Source: Clostridia bacterium (GTDB taxonomy: Bacteria > Bacillota > Clostridia > Oscillospirales > CAG-272). Taken from it: a stretch of DNA of 34,106 nucleotides. Within the stretch, counting starts at the first letter, position 1; every line of letters starts with the position of its first letter. Shown in pieces: positions 26,669 to 33,416 of this stretch. The stretch lies in NCBI GenBank assembly GCA_017407225.1, contig JAFQWY010000122.1:1-34106 (forward strand), written 5' to 3'. Position numbers and translations under genes: made by a program. Below the pieces are notes generated by a model, which was given only the letters and a program-made list of their open reading frames with translations, searched no databases and had not been told where the DNA came from.

Positions 26669-27436
26669 TTACTCAATCGGATTGTGGTTGTCATCATAGA
26701 CGGTGTTGTAGTGGATCGCTGCATTGGTCGCCCCCCACGGTGCACCCGCCACCGCACCTTCCGCCCACGGTACATAGATATCCGTGATTCCGGTACACCC
26801 ATTAAACGAGGTTGAGATAATCGAATTGAGTGTGGAATAAAGTTTGACCACGGTCAGTCCGGTACAGTTCAGGAAAGCCTGGCTACCAATGGATGTCAGT
26901 TCGGGCATATACGGCAGCTCCGTCAGCGCGGTGCATCCGCTGAATGCTGTCGTGCTGATCGTGGTGATTTTTGGCATATCAGGAAGCGTTGTTATTGATT
27001 TACAACCCATAAATGCACTTTGGTCGACCACCGTTGTGTCGGCAAAATCGCTGTAAATTGTGGTGAGAGAACCGCAGTTCTTAAACATAGCCCCCGATAT
27101 CACGGAAAGTTTCGGGAGGTAAACCGTGGTAAGCATTGCATTCCATCCCCCGTTGGGATTTTTTGTACTGTTTTCAAACAGAGCTGGATATCCGCCGTTA
27201 AGCGCTTTGCTTTCAGGGGTCAGCTCCGGCAGACTGGATGCATCCGCCACCCGTGGAGATTTGCGGTATGAGTCAAAATCACTGTATTTGATTCCCACGA
27301 AGTCGTCTGTGCCCTGTCCGTATCCGGCGATGAGAGCCTGAACCCCTGCCGCAAGATCGGAATAGGTTTCGCCGGTAACAGCTTCGACAGCTTCCCGCAG
27401 GGCATTCACTCTCTCAACGGATTTGTATTCGCTCAT
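26669..27436 (-). CDS. BspA-type leucine-rich-repeat protein (phage tail/receptor-binding-like)
   Basis: A 255-residue protein. Residues about 1-40 form a helical, possibly coiled-coil start (NALREAVEAVTGETYSDLAA). From about residue 100 there are five LRR_5/BspA repeats of 22-24 residues with the recurrent core (A/S)F.(N/G)C..(L/I)T: AMFKNCGSLT, AFMGCKSITT, AFSGCTALTE, AFLNCTGLTV, SFNGCTGITD. It closes with the cap IYVPWAEGAVAGAPWGATNA. There is no signal peptide, which argues against a surface adhesin and for a virion-associated or intracellular protein. BspA repeats mediate protein or receptor binding. Its ATG overlaps the stop of the tail-like gene by 4 nt (ATGA), so the two are coupled. 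Confidence 0.8.
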   Translation of the reverse strand: MSEYKSVERVNALREAVEAVTGETYSDLAAGVQALIAGYGQGTDDFVGIKYSDFDSYRKSPRVADASSLPELTPESKALNGGYPALFENSTKNPNGGWNAMLTTVYLPKLSVISGAMFKNCGSLTTIYSDFADTTVVDQSAFMGCKSITTLPDMPKITTISTTAFSGCTALTELPYMPELTSIGSQAFLNCTGLTVVKLYSTLNSIISTSFNGCTGITDIYVPWAEGAVAGAPWGATNAAIHYNTVYDDNHNPIE

Positions 27437-28044
27437 GCCTGCACCTCCCCGCTGTCAAGCACGCCCACAGCTTCTGCCAGTGCGTCGTCAAGCGCGCTCA
27501 GCTTGGCATCGATTTCGGTTTTGGTGTAGTGGTTTTCTTTTGCAAGGGAGCGGATCTGCGCCAGTGTGACGGTACCGGATGTATTTTCCCCGGCTTCCGG
27601 AACAGCTCCCGTATTCCCTTCTCCGGGATCTGTATTTCCGCTGTTTTCTTCCAGAGCATCCAGTCTTGCGAGAATCTGTTCCGCCACGGACGGCGGCAGT
27701 TCTCCAAAGGGCTGTCCGTTCAGAGTCCCGGTGGGATGAACCGTGAGTGTGATCTGCTCCGTTGTAATGCGCTGTGCCACAGTCCCGTCAGCATAAGCAT
27801 CTCCGTGGAGATACAGCTTCCACTGACCGGCCGGCAGATTCAGTCCGTCTTCCGGGCGGATGCAGTCATCGGTCAGACGGATATCGTATGTTTCACCGTC
27901 TTTTTCAAAATGCGCCCACTTGTCAAGACCGGACCAGTCCGGCGTCTGAAAACGGAATTCACACTGCAGATAATTGATGGTATCCGCAGCCATGTGGCAG
28001 AAAACCGGAATCAGTTTCTGATGTTTGATATATGCAGCAAACAT
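27433..28044 (-). CDS. Phage tail-fibre/baseplate-like protein
   Basis: A 203-residue protein. I start it at 28044 (MFAAYIKHQKL), where AGGAGG lies 5 nt upstream; the longer open frame reaches into the promoter region. Residues about 1-105 form a beta-rich domain (FRFQTPDWSGLDKWAHFEKD, then WKLYLHGDAYADGTVAQRIT) resembling an N-terminal tail/baseplate attachment domain. The middle (SVAEQILARLDALEENS) is a coiled coil, then a Gly/Pro/Asn-rich linker. The end contains NHYTKTEIDAKLSALDDALA, a YTKxEIDAKL motif very common in tail fibres. It is the first gene of the four-gene cassette. Function is inferred from these motifs and the LRR partner. Confidence 0.65.
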   Translation of the reverse strand: MFAAYIKHQKLIPVFCHMAADTINYLQCEFRFQTPDWSGLDKWAHFEKDGETYDIRLTDDCIRPEDGLNLPAGQWKLYLHGDAYADGTVAQRITTEQITLTVHPTGTLNGQPFGELPPSVAEQILARLDALEENSGNTDPGEGNTGAVPEAGENTSGTVTLAQIRSLAKENHYTKTEIDAKLSALDDALAEAVGVLDSGEVQA

Positions 28045-28087
28045 AAAACCTCCTGTTGTATTGATCGGAACCGTAAAACCCGGCGGA

Positions 28088-28105
28088 GCGGTTTCTGGAA
28101 ACCGC
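28088..28105 (-). promoter_or_regulatory. Leader hairpin of the tail-like cassette
   Basis: A perfect 7-bp stem GCGGTTT/AAACCGC with a 4-nt loop lies about 15 nt after the predicted transcription start and 44 nt before the first start codon. No T run follows directly, so it may stabilise mRNA or bind a regulator instead of terminating. Confidence 0.4.
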
Positions 28106-28125
28106 GTTCTTTCAGCTCCGGGATC

Positions 28126-28155
28126 ATTATAGCACGGACGGCACTTCTGTGTCAT
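28126..28155 (-). promoter_or_regulatory. Promoter of the tail-like cassette
   Basis: On the minus strand, -35 ATGACA (28150-28155), an 18 nt spacer and -10 TATAAT (28126-28131). It gives the four-gene cassette its own transcription, independent of the upstream transporter gene, which ends in a terminator. Confidence 0.6.
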
Positions 28156-28347
28156 CCGAACTTTTTCCGATGATTTTCCAATCACCGTGTTCACAGTCAA
28201 GTGGGCGGATTCTGCGGAAAATCAAGTAAAAAAGCCCGAAAAACTGCCGGATTACTATGTTTCCAGCTGCTTCCGGAAATTGCGCCGCCAATCTTTTAAC
28301 AGTTTGTTCACAACCTCCAAATTCCTCACAGCCGGCCCCACTGACAG

Positions 28348-28395
28348 AAAAAGGCTGCTGCATGACCATGGAATCCATTCCTTCATGCGGCAGCC
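28348..28395 (-). terminator. Intrinsic terminator of the AI-2E transporter gene
   Basis: A 13-bp stem with one wobble or mismatch (arms 28383-28395 and 28353-28365, 17-nt loop) is followed on the minus strand by five T (28348-28352), just past the stop codon at 28405. Confidence 0.85.
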
Positions 28396-28404
28396 CGTCT
28401 TTTG

Positions 28405-29700
28405 TTATTCTGTTTTGTTTTCTCCGTGCGGAAGATCGAACCGATCGGGAACCGGTTCATTTTTATCCAGGAAAATCGGTTCGTTATCGTAATCCCGCTC
28501 CGGCAGGTGATGGAGATAATCCTCCGCATTCTCGGATGCCTTCTTTGCACGCAGGATGGCGTCTGTTTTCTGCCGTGTCAGCGCACAGAGTACAGCCGCT
28601 GCAGGTACACCCAGAATCATTCCGGCAAATCCGAACAGACCGCCGGCAATGGTAATGGAGACCAGAACGGCAAGTGAGGTCAGTCCGGTGCTGTCCCCCA
28701 GAATCTTGGGACCGATGATGTTGCCGTCCATCAGCTGGATGATGAGGATCATGAGCAGGAACCAGATCGTCATACCGGGATCGGCGATGAATACAATGAA
28801 CGCCGACGGAATTGCGCCGATGAACGGGCCGAAGAAGGGGATGATGTTGGTGATGCCCACGATTACGGAGATCAGCAGAGGGAACGGCATCTTGGTGATG
28901 CTCATGACGATAAAGGTGAGGATCCCTATGATAATGGAGTCGATGATCTTGCCGTAGATGAAGCCGCCCACGGTTTTATCCGTAAACCGGAGCAGATAAA
29001 TCAGGTTCACATAGTGCCTTTTATTCAGCACGGCGGCTAAAAATTTCTTCAGTTTGGAAATCAGCCGCTCCTTGGCAAGAAGCATATAGACCGCCGCAAT
29101 AAAGCCGATCAGGAGGTTCTTCACTTCCACCACGAACTTCGTGCCGTAGGAGATCACATAGTCCGCCGCGGATCCCAGCAGATTGGAAAACTGGGCGATA
29201 ACGGACTGCAGGTCGGTGGAAATCTCGTTGACATCCAGAAATTCCGACAGATTCTCGTACTGTCCGTTGAAGAGCGGAAAGTCCCGGACGAAATCGTCTG
29301 CCAACTTCTGCGCCGCCGCAACATAGTCGGTGATCTTCGCCTGCAGATCCTTGAAGCTGCTTGCCACCTGCGGAATAACCAGTCCCACCACGATGGCAAG
29401 AATCAGGAGGAACACGATCATGCCCATGGTCACGCTGAGAGGACGGCGCAGTTTGTCCCCCCACCGGAAGCTTTCCGGGAACCGGAGTACGTGCTTCTCG
29501 AATTTCTTCATGATGGGATTGACCAGATAGGCAATAATGAAGCCGTAGATGAAGGGGGAGAACACCGCCGTGATTCTGCCGATGAAGGCTCCGGCTTCCT
29601 TAAGATGGAGACACAGCACCGTAAACAGAATGATCGCGGCGGCAGTCAGGAACACATACAGCGCGATCTGGAAATATTTCTGATTCTTGAATGACGGCAT
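28405..29700 (-). CDS. AI-2E family transporter (PF01594-type membrane protein)
   Basis: A 431-residue inner-membrane protein of the AI-2E/PerM family. Start chosen at 29700 (MPSFKNQKYF), where GGGAGG lies 6 nt upstream. An N-terminal helix (ALYVFLTAAAIILFTVLCL) is followed by the family block FSPFIYGFIIAYLVNPIMKK, a second pair of helices, a soluble segment at about 130-200 (SSFKDLQAKITDYVAAAQKL), and the conserved C-terminal run of helices with GITNIIPFFGPFIGAIP and IIQLMDGNIIGPKILG. The last 45 residues are charged and cytosolic. Members export autoinducer-2 or act as ion/proton antiporters; the substrate cannot be told from sequence. It has its own promoter and terminator. Confidence 0.9.
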   Translation of the reverse strand: MPSFKNQKYFQIALYVFLTAAAIILFTVLCLHLKEAGAFIGRITAVFSPFIYGFIIAYLVNPIMKKFEKHVLRFPESFRWGDKLRRPLSVTMGMIVFLLILAIVVGLVIPQVASSFKDLQAKITDYVAAAQKLADDFVRDFPLFNGQYENLSEFLDVNEISTDLQSVIAQFSNLLGSAADYVISYGTKFVVEVKNLLIGFIAAVYMLLAKERLISKLKKFLAAVLNKRHYVNLIYLLRFTDKTVGGFIYGKIIDSIIIGILTFIVMSITKMPFPLLISVIVGITNIIPFFGPFIGAIPSAFIVFIADPGMTIWFLLMILIIQLMDGNIIGPKILGDSTGLTSLAVLVSITIAGGLFGFAGMILGVPAAAVLCALTRQKTDAILRAKKASENAEDYLHHLPERDYDNEPIFLDKNEPVPDRFDLPHGENKTE

Positions 29701-29718
29701 GGCGCACCTCCCTGTTTT

Positions 29719-29748
29719 GTACCGTTTCACCCAAAAGGGAAACAGTAC
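29719..29748. promoter_or_regulatory. Inverted repeat just downstream of the AI-2E gene promoter
   Basis: GTACCGTTTC (29719-29728) and GAAACAGTAC (29739-29748) form a 10-bp inverted repeat with one mismatch and a 10-nt centre. It starts 2 bp after the -10 box, so it covers the transcription start, the classical position of a repressor operator. Confidence 0.45.
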
Positions 29749-29750
29749 CC

Positions 29751-29779
29751 TTTATACATTATATATTTTACCGTGACAA
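29751..29779 (-). promoter_or_regulatory. Promoter of the AI-2E transporter gene
   Basis: On the minus strand, -35 TTGTCA (29774-29779), a 17 nt spacer and -10 TATAAA (29751-29756), 51 bp ahead of the start codon. Confidence 0.65.
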
Positions 29780-29839
29780 GGGGATTTTGTCAACTGCGGA
29801 TGGGGGATTTTAATGCTTTTTTAATGTTCCCTGCCGCAC

Positions 29840-29868
29840 TTGATTTCCCTGCCACGTTCTGATATAAT
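29840..29868 (+). promoter_or_regulatory. Promoter of the MATE transporter gene
   Basis: -35 TTGATT (29840-29845), a 17 nt spacer and -10 TATAAT (29863-29868), 36 bp ahead of the start codon. It is divergent from the AI-2E gene promoter. Confidence 0.7.
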
Positions 29869-29904
29869 AGGAAGCAACGAATTTTCGGAAAAACGGACGG
29901 AATC

Positions 29905-31293
29905 ATGGGAAAGAAATCACTTCGACTCAACAGGGAAATGATCGTCATCATCCTCTCCCTTGCGTGGCCCACTATGCTGGAGCAGCTGATGCAGACGGCA
30001 GTACAATACATCGACACCGCCATGGTGGGATCCCTGGGTACACAGGCCACCGCTGCCGTGGGTGCAACCTCCACGGTATCCTGGCTGGTGGGCAGCTCTA
30101 TTTCAGCCCTCGGCGTGGGATTTCTCTCCTTCATTGCACGTGCCTACGGTGCGGGAGACAGACAGGCGGCTTCCCGGGCATCGGCTCAGGCGGCGTTCAT
30201 CGTGCTCTCAGCCGGTACCCTCTTCACGGCACTGACCCTCTCCCTCAGCGGCATTATTCCCACGTGGATGCAGGTGGATCCTTCCATCCGCACCATTGCC
30301 GGACAGTATTTCTTCATCCTCTACCTGCCCATGCTGCCGAGAACGGCGTCCATCATCTTCGGAACGGTGCTCAGGGCGGCGGGCGACACCAAATCCCCCA
30401 TGAAAATCGGGGTGCTGGTGAATCTGGTGAACGTGGTGCTGAATTTCCTCCTGATCTATCCCACCCGTGTCATGGACATTTTCGGTCTGCGGATCCCCAT
30501 GTGGGGCGCGGGATGGGGCGTGATCGGCGCGGCTGTTGCATCCGCCATTGCGTTCACCGTGGGCGGCGTACTGATCACCGTGATCCTGTGGCGGCATCCC
30601 ATGGTATCCCCCAGGGGGCAGCGGTTCACACCGGACATGGCGATTCTCGGTCCCTGCCTGAAGGTGGCACTGCCCAATATGCTCCAGCGGTTCGGCACCT
30701 CCTTCGGCTATGTGGCGTTCGCGTCCATGATCAACTCCCTCGGCGACATTTCCACCGCCGCCCACACCATTGCCAACACCGTGGAATCCGCCTTCTACAT
30801 CCCCGGCTACGGAATGCAGACAGCGGCGGCGACTCTTGCGGGAAACGCCTACGGCGCCAAGGACAAACAGCGCATGGATGATCTCGCTTCCATGATGATC
30901 CCCATCGAGATCGGGCTGATGATCCTCTCCGGCGGGCTTCTGTTCCTGCTGGCTCCCCCGTTCATGGGCATTTTCTCCGACAATCCCGAAGTCATCGCAC
31001 TGGGGACAACGGTTCTCCGCATGGTGGCACTGTCCGAGCCCTTCTACGGCTTCTCCATCATCATGGAAGGCATGATTCTCGGCGTGGGCAACACAAAACT
31101 TCCCTTCGCCTACAACATCATCGGGATGTGGGGCGTGCGGATCGTGGGCACCTTCATTTTCACCCAGATTCTCACCTTCGGTCTGGTGTCCGCATGGGCG
31201 TGCATGATTGCCCACAATCTCCTGATCTTCGTGCTGTACCTCCGATGCCACCTGAAGCGGAACTGGAACCCGCTGGTATCGCCTGCGGCGTAA
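29905..31293 (+). CDS. MATE-family multidrug/cation efflux transporter
   Basis: A 462-residue membrane protein with two MatE repeats and about twelve hydrophobic helices, the normal length for NorM/DinF-type exporters. Family marks include SLAWPTMLEQLMQTAVQYID.AMVG at the start of repeat one, GTVLRAAGDTKSPM at the end of that repeat, and LPNMLQRFGTSFGYVAFASM with GMQTAAATLAGNAYGAKD in repeat two. It exports cationic compounds against Na+ or H+; the substrate is unknown. The ribosome binding site is poor (GGACGGAATC before the ATG) compared with all its neighbours, so its translation may be low. It has its own promoter and ends at a large hairpin shared with the convergent GH127 gene. Confidence 0.92.
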   Translation: MGKKSLRLNREMIVIILSLAWPTMLEQLMQTAVQYIDTAMVGSLGTQATAAVGATSTVSWLVGSSISALGVGFLSFIARAYGAGDRQAASRASAQAAFIVLSAGTLFTALTLSLSGIIPTWMQVDPSIRTIAGQYFFILYLPMLPRTASIIFGTVLRAAGDTKSPMKIGVLVNLVNVVLNFLLIYPTRVMDIFGLRIPMWGAGWGVIGAAVASAIAFTVGGVLITVILWRHPMVSPRGQRFTPDMAILGPCLKVALPNMLQRFGTSFGYVAFASMINSLGDISTAAHTIANTVESAFYIPGYGMQTAAATLAGNAYGAKDKQRMDDLASMMIPIEIGLMILSGGLLFLLAPPFMGIFSDNPEVIALGTTVLRMVALSEPFYGFSIIMEGMILGVGNTKLPFAYNIIGMWGVRIVGTFIFTQILTFGLVSAWACMIAHNLLIFVLYLRCHLKRNWNPLVSPAA

Positions 31294-31397
31294 AGAAGAA
31301 AGAAGAGAGAATAGATAATAGAGAATAAATGGCTGCAGATGCTCGTTCATCCACAGCCATTCTTCTTTATTCTTTCTTCTTTTTTCTTTATTCTTTT
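31291..31397. terminator. Bidirectional terminator in a long purine/pyrimidine inverted repeat
   Basis: An 8-bp perfect core AATGGCTG/CAGCCATT (31328-31335, 31354-31361; 18-nt loop) is extended by an A/G-rich left flank (31291-31327) and a T/C-rich right flank (31362-31397) that can pair imperfectly. It separates the convergent MATE and GH127 genes and has T-rich tails on both strands. Confidence 0.75.
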
Positions 31398-31426
31398 AGC
31401 CGAAGGCGCTCCTGGCGGCTCAGCGG

Positions 31427-33259
31427 TCAGTAAGCCATGTACTCTCTGTACAGCCGCTTCTCCCATCCCGTGAGGTCGGATTTGTCTGCGGTATGCCCCT
31501 TCTGGCGGAACCAGATCCGCATGGGGAGGGGACCACGGTTGTTCCAGCGGCGGTATTCGATCAGCTCGAATTTTTCTCCGTTTTCCGCGGTCAGCTCGAT
31601 CATGCCGTCATCTCGCAGCACCGGTGCGTCGTCGGCGAGGATGGGGTCAAGGTCTTCCCACTTTTCCACCTGTTTTTCACAACAGTAGAGGACGGGACCG
31701 CGCTTGACGGCGATTCTTCCGGTGTCGGCGCCGACCCACGGATGCGCCATGATTTTGGCAATCTTTTCGGTATAGGAAATGCCGATTTCGGTCACACCCG
31801 CCGGGATTTTCACCACAGCATAGCCCATCTCTTCGGTATAGTCCGCCGTCAGGGTAAAATCGTGCGCCCATTCGGGGATGCGGATGCGTACCGTCTTCGG
31901 CTCAGGTGTATCCACGGTCAGTTTCTTATCCGACAGGCGGATTTTCGTGTCCCCGAAGGATGCTTCCCCGTCGATGTACAGATTCAGCCACAGATCGTCC
32001 CCGTCGGCGGCGAAAATCCACGAGGGCATTACGCCCACCAGCTTCAGGAGCATGGGAGGACAGCAGGGGCATCCGTGCCACGACCATCTCTCCCGTCCGC
32101 CCCGGGTTTCCAGAGGATTTTCGTAGGTATAGTGCACGCCGTCTTCGCTGACCGATGCGGGCATCAGATTGGTGAGGGTGTTCTCCACGGTGTCCCAGAT
32201 GGATCCGTCGCCGGTGAGTTTGAACAGGGATGCGCCGAAGAATGCCAGCCCCACGCCCGCGCAGGTTTCCAGATAGGCATTGTTGGGCAGATCGTACTGC
32301 TGACCGAACCGCTCGTCGTCACGGTGTGCGCCCACGGATCCGTTGATGTGGAGCTTGGTTTCGGCGATGTCCCGCCAGATGGTCACTGCAGTATCTTTCA
32401 GGCTGTCGTCGCCCGATGCCATGGCGCAGTCGGAGATGCCGGTGTAGAACAGGGTTGCACGGACGGCGTGCCCGATGGCTTCCTTCTGCTCCCTTGCGGG
32501 ACGGTGATCCTGTGCATACTCCTGCAGGAACCGCGGGAACTGGTGACGGGTATCGTGGTCGCCCTTCTGATCGATGAAGAATCTGGAGAGTCTCAGGTAC
32601 TCGCCGCGCTTGGCACCCACCTTTTCCGCCAGATCCGGTTCTTCGTCAAGGAGCCGCTCCAGCTCGATCAGCGCCATCTCCGGCAGAGAGTGCTCGCAGA
32701 CCACGTTCCACTTGGGTGCGGGGCCGATTCTGTCCGCCAGATAGTTCGCCATCTTCACGGCACAGGCGAGAAGCCTGGTCTTCCCCGTTGCCCGGTAGTG
32801 ATGCACGCCCGCTTCCACGAGGCATCCGGCATCGTAGGTTTCGTGCTGCCATCTCACGTTGCCGCCATTAAAGCCCCATCTCTGTCCGGGACACATCAGG
32901 GTGGTGTAGGGATTGATCCATCCCTCGGGATCGGTGTTCTGCGCCCGCTCAATGGCGTCGATGATGGAATCCAGCCTCTCGTCAATGGACTTGTCGTAAG
33001 TGACCGCCAGCATATCGGACACACCGCGGATGACTTCGCAGATCAGACCGTGATACCACGGGGGACCCGCATGACCGCCCTTTTCGCCTCTTGCCACTCT
33101 CTCATAGTTCTCAATGGCGCCGTCGGCGAGGAATTTCGCAAACACGTCCGGGGTGGTCACGGTGCGGATTTTGTCGATGAACGGCGCAAAGAAGCTGTCG
33201 CTGATCTTCACATCCGGTACGCGGGGATAGCCGGGACCTTTGGTAAGGCAGTGATTCAT
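31427..33259 (-). CDS. GH127 beta-L-arabinofuranosidase (DUF1680)
   Basis: A 610-residue protein. Start set at 33259 (MNHCLTKGPG), where GGAGG lies 6 nt upstream; the open frame continues to 33529 through the promoter. It matches the GH127 alpha/alpha barrel family: HETYDAGCLVEAGVHHYRAT, YDLPNNAYLETCAGVGLAFF, and WHGCPCCPPMLLK. The family's zinc-cysteine catalytic set is present: Glu316 (acid/base), Glu331 and Cys333 (ETC), and the pair Cys399-Cys400, one of which is the nucleophile in Bifidobacterium HypBA1. The enzyme removes beta-L-arabinofuranose from plant arabino-oligosaccharides. There is no signal peptide, so it is cytosolic. It shares a divergent promoter region with the pectate-lyase-like gene at 33417. 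Confidence 0.92.
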   Translation of the reverse strand: MNHCLTKGPGYPRVPDVKISDSFFAPFIDKIRTVTTPDVFAKFLADGAIENYERVARGEKGGHAGPPWYHGLICEVIRGVSDMLAVTYDKSIDERLDSIIDAIERAQNTDPEGWINPYTTLMCPGQRWGFNGGNVRWQHETYDAGCLVEAGVHHYRATGKTRLLACAVKMANYLADRIGPAPKWNVVCEHSLPEMALIELERLLDEEPDLAEKVGAKRGEYLRLSRFFIDQKGDHDTRHQFPRFLQEYAQDHRPAREQKEAIGHAVRATLFYTGISDCAMASGDDSLKDTAVTIWRDIAETKLHINGSVGAHRDDERFGQQYDLPNNAYLETCAGVGLAFFGASLFKLTGDGSIWDTVENTLTNLMPASVSEDGVHYTYENPLETRGGRERWSWHGCPCCPPMLLKLVGVMPSWIFAADGDDLWLNLYIDGEASFGDTKIRLSDKKLTVDTPEPKTVRIRIPEWAHDFTLTADYTEEMGYAVVKIPAGVTEIGISYTEKIAKIMAHPWVGADTGRIAVKRGPVLYCCEKQVEKWEDLDPILADDAPVLRDDGMIELTAENGEKFELIEYRRWNNRGPLPMRIWFRQKGHTADKSDLTGWEKRLYREYMAY

Positions 33260-33297
33260 AGAAACCTCCGTAAATCCGAAACAATTTTTCTGTATCC

Positions 33298-33326
33298 AGT
33301 ATAGCAGAAAAATACCGCCGGCGCAA
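33298..33326 (-). promoter_or_regulatory. Promoter of the GH127 gene
   Basis: On the minus strand, -35 TTGCGC (33321-33326), a 17 nt spacer and -10 TATACT (33298-33303), 39 bp ahead of the start codon. Confidence 0.6.
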
Positions 33327-33360
33327 GAGAAAATCACCAAAAACTCTTGCAAAACGGCGG
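33315..33360. promoter_or_regulatory. Shared operator between GH127 and the pectate-lyase-like gene
   Basis: A perfect 7-bp inverted repeat GCAAGAG/CTCTTGC (33323-33329, 33344-33350; 14-nt centre) overlaps both divergent -35 boxes. Outer arms CCGCCG (33315-33320) and CGGCGG (33355-33360) extend the symmetry. One bound dimer could control both genes. The binding protein is not in the window. Confidence 0.5.
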
Positions 33361-33375
33361 GTTCTTTAATATAAT
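33347..33375 (+). promoter_or_regulatory. Promoter of the pectate-lyase-like gene
   Basis: -35 TTGCAA (33347-33352), a 17 nt spacer and -10 TATAAT (33370-33375), about 41 bp ahead of the start codon. Confidence 0.7.
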
Positions 33376-33416
33376 AAGGACAATAACACATCATTTCCGA
33401 AAAGGAGACTGCAGCA

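Larger units (their letters stand above)
28045..28404. other. Intergenic region with promoter, leader hairpin and terminator
   Basis: 360 bases without a convincing gene. It contains the cassette leader with a hairpin (28088-28105), the cassette promoter (28126-28155) and the terminator of the transporter gene (28348-28395). I see nothing in 28156-28347. Confidence 0.6.

Noticed and set aside
26249-28044. Diversity-generating retroelement acting on the LRR protein
   Set aside because: No reverse transcriptase, template repeat or accessory gene is visible in the window, and BspA repeats are not the usual C-type-lectin target.
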